Shown piece by piece: positions 12,501 to 23,900 of a stretch of DNA of 64,000 nucleotides. Position numbers and translations under genes: made by a program. Source of the DNA: Atrichornis clamosus (Eukaryota; Chordata; Aves; Passeriformes; Menuridae); NCBI GenBank assembly GCA_013400975.1, contig WBMZ01008643.1, forward strand, positions 186,001-250,000, in the 5' to 3' direction. Position 1 is the first letter of the stretch; every line of letters begins with the position of its first letter. Below the pieces are notes generated by a model. That model did no database searches. It was not told the DNA's origin and saw only the letters and a program-made list of their open reading frames with translations.

Positions 12501-15500
12501 AGATATAGTGAATGACTTAATTCTAGGAAGGATAGATTTCACCGGAGTATTACTTTTTATTTTCCAGCATTGATACTCAAGGCACAAGTGAAAAAAAAGG
12601 AGAGCTTAGATGCTTAGATGCTAGACGATAACTCATTTGGAAGGGTAAGAAATAATTTAGAGGTGTCTGTGAATTGCAGGGAAGAGTAATGGTGTTACTG
12701 TATGTACCATGGCTCTATACCTGAAGAAATAACAGGACGTGATCAATGATAACTTATGTAGAGGAGGGACGGGAGATGATGAAGGACCAGCAGAGGCATC
12801 CCTGAGAGAATAATGATATCTTCCTGCATGGTCCACATTGCCCTACGCAGCAGGTGTGTTTGGATTGATGAGAGCTGTGCCGAGGGCAGTCAGTAGTAAT
12901 TTAGTGTGGTAGGCCATGCACAAATGACTTTCGTTACTGCTGACAGCTTCATTACTGCAGTACCATCCTTCACTTATTGTAGACCTTCTTCCATCAAGCT
13001 GAAGACAAATGAAGGAATGACCAAGACCCTATATGTTTGCAATATTATCCTCTCCGTTATTGTACCCCGGCCTGTTTTTGTCTGTAAATTCTACAGTTGT
13101 ACCTTTGAAGTGTACAACAAAGATCCAGAAACACCTCTAATGCCCTCATCTGCATGCACTTACTATATACTCCAAAAGATAAGCTAGGAGAAATTGAAAG
13201 AGAGGCTTAAACATAGCCTGAAGTGCAGTCTTTTCTGACATCTCATAGGAAATTATTTCCAGAGCATGCTGGGTCACCATGGAGTCTTTTTCTTACTGGC
13301 ATGGTATAATCACCTTTCTCTAAAACTGAATTTACAACCAATTTTCCAATACCTTTTCAATAGAATTAATAGGTTTCTGTAAATCAATAAATGTATCCAG
13401 ATATCCTCCTTAATCTTCTATGTGGGTGTATGCCATAGATGGAGCAAGGCTGTAGTCAAGCCTGAAAATTTATTTTTCTCACAGCAAGTGACTCAAAGCA
13501 AAAGGGAATTTGTATCTTCTGTGAAAAAAAGTAGCACAAAGGAAGCAAGGAGGCTACTTAGATGCTATATGCATACAAGGACTGCAGGAACAGAGAATGA
13601 TGGAGTAAGGAATATACAAGACAAGGCTGAGTAGAGCTAAATGCAAGAAATCAGAGGAATGAAAATTTAAAGGATCTTAGACTGGAATTCTGTATTATAG
13701 ACTTCAAATGTATAAGAGTAGGTGTATATTTTCTGGCTGACGAATGAGGTTTTACTAATGCTGCAGGTCTAATTGAATGGTTTGTGAGTTTCTATAAGCT
13801 CTGTAAAATCACTGTTTATGACAGCATTTGCCTCTGGTTGTTATCATCTCACTCAGAAGATCTGTCAATGCCAATGCAACAACTGAGATTCTACCTGGGG
13901 TAAGTTCTAAGACACTTGTTAAATTATACATTCAACTACATAAAAAAAGACAAAGATACTGTACATAAAGCCATTAGACTCCATAACAATAATAATCAGA
14001 ACATTGGATGAATATACAGTTCTATGTAAATGTTATATCTTAAATTTGGAAGGTGTTTGAATTTAATATTCTAAGGCTGCATACCAGATAATAATGTAAG
14101 TTGTTTATCGATTACAATCTCTCTGACTGCATCACACTAACTTTTATAGCTGTCCTACTGGAGGCTTGGCATTGCATTGTGGAAGTTCAGTACTTCTGCG
14201 TATGAATGGTGTCCTGCTCATTTGTCACACACTAAGTTCATTCTTAAAAGGGGCGTCTGTGTGTATGTCTGTAAAATCACAACACTTTCTACCTTCTACA
14301 GGAGCCCTTTGCCTATCACAGGAATTCCCTGCCCTGACTCAAGCCTCTGACCAGGCATGTGCTGATTGTGCTGTAAAGGGGGACTGTCCATCTGGCACAG
14401 GCAGGCAGGATGGATGGGCAGACCATGTAGGATTGGTAACTGTGGATTATGACTGTACTTTAACTGTACTTTAACAGTAAATCAGGAAATACAGAATAAA
14501 AAGAAAGCCTTCCTACTCTGTCCCAAAGACCTACAACGTGGCTTTCAGGTCAAAGGCAAGAGACTGAACACACATAAATGGTGTCTAATGCAAAGAAACC
14601 ACTGGCACACTAGATTGGTGTAAAGTCACACATTCACAGCTTAACAATAGTTAACAATTATAAACATATGGCAAATAATATCTTCGAAGGGACTCGTATG
14701 AAGATAATTAAGTAGCTTTGCAAATGCTCATGCTAGGATTCTTGAGTCAATACTCTCTGTTCTATGCTTTTTAGGAAACAACTTGTAAATACTCTCTGTA
14801 ACAAAATGATCTAGCAAAAAAAGAAGTTATATTTTCTAATGTATTTATTTTTGAAAGTATATGTTTTATAACCGCCCCCCCCCGTCACATAAGCACATTA
14901 TGCATGGTGACTTCTCTGCCAGGTGCAGAAGTGACAAATTTCATGAGCCATCTGGACAATTACCTAGAGAATGTTTTTCGGGTGCTGTTGGTGAATGTTC
15001 TTGTGGGTAACAGCAGCACTGGGAGAAGTAACAATGGAGTTATGCGGGAAAACTGCAGCTATGCGTGAGACAGTTGGCATGACAGTAATTTCAGGTACTT
15101 CGTGGAAGGGTGAAAAATAGTGGGACTCTAGAAAATCATGGAGCAAATTAGAACCCAGTGCTTTATGCCGAGGAAAGCACAGGGACAGAAAGCCTGAGTT
15201 ATTGGTGTATGTGGTTAATATAAATTAATGTTCAAGAATAAAATCTCTAAATTTGCACCACAGAAATTCTTCACAGTAAAATGTCATGTTTAAATGGGGA
15301 CAATATTATGAGTTGTCTTGACTACCTTATCAGGAGGGGAAGATTGGCAACACGATACTGTGAGTGAAAAGAGAGCCTGCAAGGGCTGGAAACACATCTG
15401 TAATGAGACTTCTTTCCCCTTGTATGTTAGCTCAGTGTCAAGGTAAAACACTGTGCAAAAGTTACATTCTTAGAAATCACTGGTGAGCGTCCCTTAAAGC

Positions 15501-16129
15501 AACTATCTTCCAAAGGAAGAAGAGTAAGCACAGACTCAGATTCAACAACTTTATAGAAGTGAAAAAAATAATTACAGTAAAATTTAACATCAAAATGGAA
15601 ATCATGGTAACCAGGAAGATATTTTAAAGGATGAAGGGGAGTAATTAAAAGGGTAAAATGTCTTCAAAAATGTTTAAAAGCACCATATTGCAGTCTCAAC
15701 ATAAATGTTTATTCCTATAAAAATAGTCTAAATGACCAAAAAAAAAAAAAAAGGAGTGTGGTTATACAACAGAGGGAAGGAAGAAATTATAAATAAAATG
15801 ACATCCTTCAAAAAGCAGAATTTCCATAGGTGCAAAACAGAAAATGGGTAAAAATTCTGATATGCAAAGTGTAAAAACATTATAACCTCCATCAAATTTG
15901 ATTCTGAGTAGCAATCTGCTAAAGGGATGGAAATTGGTAATACTGTCTCTCTACAACACACAAAACCCAAGCATCCTTCCCAAGTCTGTAGGGCTGACAG
16001 ATGGCTGAGCTGTGGAAGAAGCACTGGAGGATGCTGTGGCCAGAGAAGAAAGGCTGAAAGTACTGCTTAAATTAATGTTATCCGCAAGGGAGCTTAGAGA
16101 GGTTTCTGCCTTTACTTACAGGGAACGTG
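9556..16129. other. Unique AT-rich DNA, no gene seen
   Basis: Nothing convincing is coded here. The longest open frames (12906-13187 and 14166-14474 on +, 15728-16024 on -) have no known motif and no flanking splice context that I can defend. Simple sequence includes a run of nine C (14875-14883) and a run of fifteen A (15738-15752). The poly-A run has no clear AATAAA signal or target-site duplication that would mark a processed pseudogene. Confidence 0.6.
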
Positions 16130-16499
16130 TCCGAAAAACTGTCTCAAAGTGAAGTGTCAGCAGAAGAGGTTTTAGAACAGATCAATAAAATGTATAATAA
16201 CAAGCACCGTAAGAAACAGATGGTATTAACCCAAGAGTTCTCTAAGTTACTGCTGAACTACCAACTGGTCTGAGTCTTGAATAAATTAGTCTTTATTCCA
16301 GAGGAAGAGCAGGTGGCAAGAAGAACACCCATTTTTAAAGGAGCCCTGGAGTCTGTGCGGGTGGGGAATAAGCAGACTGTGAAATCTACAAACAAAAAGA
16401 GTCTGATTTTCTTATCAAACAAATAGATTGAAGATGTGATAAAGAATAAAAGTCATAGATGTGGATAACTGTGACTTTCTCAGGCAGTCAGTAAAGTTT

Positions 16500-17066
16500 T
16501 CTTTAAAAACCCAACAGTCTCTGCTTGAGATCTTTGGACATGTCTCATTGTTTTGGCATAGTGCATTCTGATTTTCAAAATGCTTTTGATCATGCTCTTG
16601 TCCAAGAGTCTGCTGGTCTTAAAAGAATATAGTCCCATAAAAAGAGAGACTGGAAGTGTATGTCAAACATATAAGATCACAAATAACTTGAAAAAGGTAA
16701 ATAAGGCATGATTATGCACTGACTTTTATAACACAAGGAACTGTGATTATTACCTGAAATAACCTAAAAACCTGAAATAAAAGGAAACAACTTTTTACTC
16801 AACGTGTAATTAAACTGTTGAGTTTGTAGTCATGGAATGAAGAGATCAAAATCATTACAAGGTCTAAAATGTGACTGGAAATACCAATAGAGGGTAGGCA
16901 TACCATGAGCTATTAACATAAAATGTGTATTTAAGCACTGAGTTAATCTTTGGTCTATATACCATGGGCTGGTACATACCTCCTTTTCATAATCTTTCCA
17001 TAAGCATCATTTCTGATCAGTGTTAGAGACAGGATACTGTCCACTGCTGATGTTCTGATGTTCCTC
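16500..17066 (+). mobile_element. Fossil CR1-family LINE, 3' half
   Basis: This is a heavily decayed CR1-type non-LTR retrotransposon on the + strand. Positions 16570-16605 still read as Asp-Phe-Gln-Asn-Ala-Phe-Asp in one frame. That corresponds to reverse-transcriptase palm motif A (DFxKAFD), which carries a catalytic aspartate. Further on, 'actcaacgtgtaattaaact' near 16798 matches the conserved CR1 block that reads ACACAACGCACAATTAACCT in old amniote copies. Positions 17022-17065 ('gagacaggatactgt' then 'gatgttctgatgttcct') match the CR1 3' end, 'gacaggatactgggct...ttcttatgttctt'. The distance from motif A to the 3' end is far shorter than in a full element, so internal deletions have occurred. 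Decayed matches may begin near 16130. The element is dead, and no open frame remains. Confidence 0.6.
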
Positions 17067-20000
17067 TAAATATTTTAAAATGTCAACATGGAAAACAAAA
17101 TCCTGGCTGATGCATTGGAAAGATTCTCCAGGCTTCTCTGTTTCTCATCTGCAAAATTGGGTCACCTCCCACAGCAGGTCCTGACATCCAGAGTGTTGTT
17201 AGCATAAGTATTTAATGTTTCCAGGCACCCAGAAAATGTGTTTGAGAAGGCTCCTAGCAAGTTGCAGTGTCATTAATCTTTGCAATTTGTTTACAAGCCG
17301 TCAGCCAGTTTTCAGTCCATGCAACAAAGGCTTACATCCAAGCCTATCTGAATTAATTCTTCTAAGACCTTGTGAGGCATTGAATCAATATAGTGTTTTC
17401 TGTTTAACTTACTCATTGAAGAATATTTTACATTAATATAGCTCTTTTTAACCTGAGTGATACTGAAATGCTTTGCAAACTATGTTAATACAACTGCAGC
17501 ACTAAAATGCTGCATTAGCAGAAAGTGGAGAGAGAGAGAGGAAAATTACAGCCAAGGACATCAGGACAAACTATTTCTGTTATAAGCAACTGTTTCAAAA
17601 CCTTTACTGACTGAAGTTTGTAGAGAGAAATTCTAGAATAGTCTGTCATTGATAACAGTGCTGCAACAGCAAGAGACAAATTGAAATAACATGGGGCACT
17701 CAGGAATCCTGTGCCTCTCTTGAACTCCTTCCTACTCCAATACTATCACGTGATTTGCTCTCTCTGCTGTACTCTTGAACGTGATGAGGGCTACGTAGCT
17801 CTGAAACTACCCTGGAGCTACATCATCAGTGATGTGCTTCTTAGTCTTTTGGGGGTTAGATTTGCTTCAGAATCTCTGCCTTGCTGCAAAACTTTGGAGA
17901 CTGGTTTAACTTTCTAAAAAGGCCTGGTTCTTCTGCCAGGTAGGAAGCTGTGATGCTGGAGGCAGGAGCTGTGCCTATCATCAGTTTCAGTACCTCACCA
18001 TAAGTGCAAGTGTATGGGAGTGAGATCTGAGATTTCTCCTATCTGGCACTGATTCAGGACTCTTTCCATGCTGCTGTAACCTGTTCAGGGGCTGTAGGCA
18101 AATTTCTGATGTTTGTTTTTCAAATTCCCATTAACTGGGACTGCTGGCAGCTGTAATCTGCTCTGCATCTTTCCCTCAAAGGCTCTTGGGCTGAACTTCA
18201 GTGTTTTTCCCCTTTTTGAGACACTCATAGTCAGGCAGCTGGAGGAAATGAAAGAGCTGAAGATACAGACCAGCATACAGTGTGAAGCGAGGACTGGAGA
18301 AGGATAGATAGGATATGCATTTTATCTCTGCTGGGTGTCTCATTTCTGCTGAGAGGAGAGATCAGCAACAGAGTGAAACTCGCCATTTCAAACCCTCCTG
18401 GGCAAGCAGAGAAGATCCAGGTCCTCAGAGTCACACTAATGGAAGCTTCACGGTTGCAGCCAAGGCTCCAGGGTTACATGAAGCGTGGAGCCCCAAGAGT
18501 CTATCCATTGTGAAAGGTAATTGCTGAATCGTATGTCCGTGGATCTCCATGGTGAAGTGCCACCATGATGGTGGGTGTATGTGAGAAGAATGGGAGTGAA
18601 GACTGTTTCAGAATTTGAGTTCTTAGCTCAGACTTTGTTTCCCTGCTTCTATTGCGTAGATGGCGCTTATTTACCATAAAATGACACAAATGTCATCTGG
18701 CATCCCAAGACTAAGTACACCAGTGTTTCTAACTGTAGTGTATTTGATGGTCCCGTTACTAAGACTTCAGTGGCCACCTAAACTTTACATGTCATTTTTC
18801 TTTATGTCATTCCATACCTGCTAGAAAATTCTTTCCCTCCCTTCAACACTGGATTTATACAGCTTACTTGTGGAGGAGGTCTTTTACTGAACCTGCTCTC
18901 TTCCTGCATGCCTTCCAGAGTCACTTGCAAAATTTCATCTGATTTCAGAGAAACCAAAAATCTCAGCCTGACTTTATCTCACAACAAAAGAAATTTCCAT
19001 TGGTCCTGAAGTCAAGGATGGCTACATATGACCATTTTTTCAAGGTTTAAGACAAATATAAATGCTAGGCTATGAACATGCAGCACCATCCAAAGTAATT
19101 TGCTGCTTCATAGCTTGCCTGGCAGGAAGAAGAAAACTGAGCTGTTTAGAATTTTTTTATATGTAATTAGAATAGTTTTTTATTAAGATCAAGTTTGAGT
19201 CAGATTCCCAACAATAAATCTGATGGCACATGAAGTCCTGAGAATTGCCATGCAAGCAGAAGCAAGATATAAATTTGAAGTAGAAATGTCCCACTTTTCC
19301 GGCCCTTAACAAATCTCACTACTAACCTTTGCTGCCCATAAAAACCATGCCCACTCAGTAGGCTTACTTTGACAATAGGAAAAAAGAAAATTAGCTGTAA
19401 TGATTCACAATAGATAGTTATCATTAGGTCTCAAGAAAATAAAGATGTAGCACATAAGTTAAAAAAAGCTGCTTTTCCAAGCTGGATTCTTTTTGCTATT
19501 GCCAAAATTTGACAGTGGTAATAAATTCCATGAGGTGCAGATCATCTTTTTGTTCTGTGCTTACAATGCCCAGCAAAATGAGGTCTTGACCCACATCAGA
19601 AAGTCCTTGATTCCACCAAACTATAAATAAAATAATTATAAACCTTAATTATAAATCTTTCCTTCTCCAGTTTTTTTTATCCAAGCAAGGTGAACATGTT
19701 CTGAATTCACAAAATACCTGTGTGAATGCTACTGAAACAAAATGCATTGTTTTTTACTGAAATCTTGACTGGAATTTATATTTTTGGATTTCATCTATTT
19801 TGTTACTTTCAATTAAAAATCTATTGCCTCTACCTTCCCTTTTTCTTTCTAAGAAGAGTCTGAAACAGTGGGAGGAGAAGTGGGATCGGTAGAAAGAGAG
19901 TGAAAAAAAAAAAAAAGAAAGGGTTCAGCGGAGCTCCTGCTGAGATCAGAAGTGGAAAACCAGCCATGGTCATGTTACCTTGAAGCTATACTTTGCCTGA

Positions 20001-20793
20001 GTTACTTCAATACTGCGCTGTCCACCCAGAACAGAGAGGGTGACTGTGTAACCCAGCAGCAGCTGCAAGAATGTGTGTTGAGATGTGCTCTGTCCTAGAC
20101 ACAAATTAGCATATTAATTCTGTGGACATTGTGACCGGACCTAGACGACAGTGAGCATAGTTGCCTCTGTGCACGTGAACAGTTATTGCCTGTAAATAAC
20201 CTGTCTTTAAATCAGCCTATTCACCTTTTAATTTCATGATGTATTTTAAATATGTATACTGGTCTCTGCAGCTATAGTCTAACCTACAGGATTTGGGAGA
20301 GCTTCAGGTTTCTGGACCCTCCAGATTTTTGGATCTAGGTATGTGTTCTGGCCACAATCAGTCTCATATGACACATGTGACACCTGGCATGCACTTTATT
20401 ATTTTCTGTTGCCTTCTTATCCTGGGAAGGAAGCCCAGCCGTGCACCTCTCTTGTTTCCCTGACTGAACTGGTTGGTTGAATATTTTTGTAAATATATCT
20501 ACATATGTACATGGATGCTCCTGCTTTTTCTTATTATAGAGAAAGCTCATAATTAGAGCATAAAACACAGGTAATGTTTAGATTGAATGTGAAGCAATTC
20601 CACATCAAATTAGAAGAAAATCACTTTTCCTGCAGTTTGGCCTAAAAGGAAATTAACTTAATTGAATATGGACAGATCTATTTTGCAAAAATATTACAGC
20701 CAAAGGTAATTTGTTTTTTGAAAATATTTTAGTAGACTATTTCAATTTCAATGAGATTGCTTACTAGAAAATTAAATACATTTTCTGTTAAAT
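17067..20793. other. Unique DNA, no gene seen
   Basis: This is mostly AT-rich unique sequence. The stretch 18300-18530 is a little more GC-rich and has short overlapping open frames on both strands. A possible donor-like 'aaaggtaattg' near 18515 is not enough to call an exon. A run of fourteen A lies at 19903-19916 within a purine-rich patch. Confidence 0.6.
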
Positions 20794-20935
20794 GTAATAA
20801 TGAATTCCATTGTCTGCATTGCTCAGGCAGAACTATAATATAATTGTGTTTAATACAATTAAACACAATCTTTATTAAAAGTAATAATGCAGACTATTGT
20901 CTACATTACTCAGGCGGAACTACAATACAATTAAT
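20794..20935. repeat. Diverged 87-bp tandem duplication
   Basis: The segment starting 'gtaataatgaattccattgt' at 20794 recurs from 20881 as 'gtaataatgcagactattgt'. Both copies continue through 'ctcaggcagaacta' and 'ctcaggcggaacta' respectively. The period is 87 bp and the copies differ at several positions, so the duplication is old. The inverted repeat described separately lies at the end of the first unit. Confidence 0.75.
20843..20869. repeat. 11-bp inverted repeat (hairpin)
   Basis: ATTGTGTTTAA (20843-20853) and TTAAACACAAT (20859-20869) are perfect reverse complements separated by TACAA. It sits at the downstream end of the first 87-bp tandem unit. The second unit keeps only a decayed 'acaatacaatt' there. 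The hairpin is AT-rich and may only reflect slippage or templated mutation. Confidence 0.8.
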
Positions 20936-23900
20936 GTCTTGTATCTAAGTCACTCAGAAAATACATGTGCATCTTTACATTCTCATTTTGAACATTGCAT
21001 CCTCACAGCTCTCCATACTTGTGTGTCTTGGATTTCCTGGTTCTAGAGGGCCCCTGTTGTTACCAGCTGATAACAGACTTGCACAGAGTAAATTTAGTGT
21101 TTTTATCCCAGTTATTAGTGTACTCAAACCAGCAAGCTTTTCAAAGCTCCCATCCCAAAACATTTCTCTTAAGTTTCTACCATCTCTCATGCCATTTAGC
21201 TAGGGATCTTAATGCTTAAATATCTTTGAAAGTGCTCCAACAATCCTGAAAATCTCCAAAGATCCTCCACTGAAAACTGCTATATACTCTGGTTAAAAAA
21301 AGTATTTCTATTTTAGAATTGTAACAATTTAAGCAATTTCTAATGCATGATAACAGAACCTGGGTGCTATACTGACTAATAAAGTAACTTATGCTTCTTG
21401 AGAAAGCAATACATGCTGAAAATTGTGGTATAGTGACTGGTTTTTATAACACATAAACAGAACCTGGAGGAAGAATAGGAATGGAAACAAAAAGTCACAA
21501 AAAGAAACAAATGTGATTGTGTGATTCCAAGATACGCGTTGGTTAACCAGAGGCTGGCCATGGTTTTTATACATCAAAGAGGGTTATTTAAGGACTGTTA
21601 GAGTTGTGAGGTCCATGCTTGGTGCTATGGGGTAGGAAGCACTGCCCTCTGGGCCTGTTGGCCCTATATCCCAGAGGGCTGGACATGCATAGTTAGCTGC
21701 CCTCTTCCTCTTCTCTAATGGGAATGGTATGTGTTTACATACAGCCTGTGGGAAATGAAAGATAATACGGCCAGGACAAAGCCACGTGTATTCTATAGTG
21801 AGAATGGTGTGTTTTGGGTCACAGGTACAGCCCTTTGCTGTCCCTACTTGATATATCTTGCAGGGAAAACCTCCTGCCCTAACAGTGATTTTGGTACGGG
21901 TTGTGTCTAACTGAGCAAATAAATACTCATTATGCTTTTTTGAAAGAACACCTTTCATAAGCCTTATTTCTCCTCAAAAGGTCTTTAGAGAAAGGTTGGG
22001 AAGATGAGGACAGGAATCTACAAAAGTGATCAAAGATGGTGGAGACATCAGATTCAAGATGGCGGAAAGTACAAAGATGTGACAAACAGGTAGTGGAAAT
22101 AAAAGTGAGAAAAATTCCTGGAAAATTTGTTGATATGGCTCAGAAACATTCTGTGAGCATCTGGTCAATCCTGGTGATCTGCTTGGCATCATTCCTTCTA
22201 GAAGCAGAACTAACCCTGTGTGAAAGTGCAGATCTGCTGAAACTGTTCTCTTATTCTACTTTGATTAACCATCTAAATAGCTTTTGTTTATTCTTTTTGT
22301 TCCTAAACATGAATTTGCTCTCATATGTCCATGCAATGACACAAGGAGAGAACTCCCATTCCCTCTCTTCCTTCTCTACTTTTTTCCTAATATTCTTTTA
22401 CCTCCAGAAGGCACTGAGGAACTCGCTGTTATGGAATCAATATACAGCTGCATTGCTGTGTGTTAACTTCCAGCACTAGCTACGGAAAATTAAACTTTTT
22501 AAACATTTTCAGTAACATTTTATCAATAAATAGAATTATTGTTAGTAACTCTGAGGCCTAAATGGAAGGAAAAATTTTTGGTTTCAGGATTTACTGCCTT
22601 GGTTTTGGCTCCACGTCACAGCTCTCTGCTTTTCACCGAACTTTTCTTCATACCTCTAGAGAATCACCTTTTCTTTGAGGGTGTGGGTTTATGAACTAGG
22701 AGTACAGAAACCTGCTTCAAGAAAGCACTTCTGGATTTACATTAATTTTGGCTAGTTCAATTTAGAAATTACATAAAACCTGATGCAAGGATGTATTAAC
22801 TGTAAGTTGTAGAATTATTTCTTTGGGAAATTCAGGAAAATGATGATGGAGAATTAAATGGTTTTAAAGTGTCTGCAATACAAAGGGCTTCTACTGCACT
22901 ATGGGCACCTGTCTGCTGCTACGTCCATTCTAATATTTCAATTGCAATTTGACACTTGGATTTTTTCCCATTGGAGATAATTATAGTTATTTTCATTACA
23001 ATAATGCCTGGAGATTTCAATCAGAATTAGAAAACTTTTGCCAGGTAGTATAAAAACATATGACACGACATAATTCCAACCCTGAGAAGTTTACAATTTA
23101 AATAGACAGGATGCACAATGGGAGACCTATTTGCATCTGCAGGCATCCAACCATCAGATCTTGAATACCAGGCTGTAAGTGGCTTGCTCAAATGTAAGTG
23201 GGATCTGATAATACATTTTCTGTGTTCCTGGCAACTCTTTAAAAAACCCGAAGTCTCTTGCAATAGCTGCAGTGTGAAGAATTATCTGCAGTTTTCTGAA
23301 ACTAAATTCTGGACTGCAGCCATTATTTATTATGTGTTGTGGAACTGGCTGTGTCCCAGCTCATTGCTGTATTCACTCTCAGGATTCAGAGATGCTGCTG
23401 TTGTATCCACTTTGACAATACACCTCACCCCAGACCTGTAACTTCCACTGCTATCCGAATACTGCCCATATGCTTAAAACTTCAAAAGTGTTATTAACCT
23501 TACCTAAAATCCTCAATTTCTCATCTTCTAGGGGTCCAAGGGACCTAAGGATGATATTAGGATTGTGCAACTAATTCTCAGCATGAATCAATAATGTAGA
23601 TGTCACCTAACCCTTAATTTCAGTGATCAGTCTCAAGGAAAAACCATCTATCCAAAGGCAAGACATTCAGTACTTTTTGCACAGCTCAGTTTTACCAGCT
23701 CTCTGCACTAAACAGTTTTATGCGAATTTGACAGCTGAAAAAGACATAACAGAAAATAAGTATTTAAAGCCATATGCCATTTCCAATTGGCTAAATCAGT
23801 CTAAGTGGCAATTTCATATTCAATAGGAAAAAAAATAAAACTCGAAGCCTTTTGCACTAGACCTTAATGTGTCCTTCTGTGCATCATAAAGGCAGAATTA

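Noticed and set aside
18315..18527. Possible exon ending at a donor-like 'aaaggtaattg'
   Set aside because: There is no acceptor with a convincing polypyrimidine tract in frame, the peptide is not recognised, and open frames on both strands overlap it.
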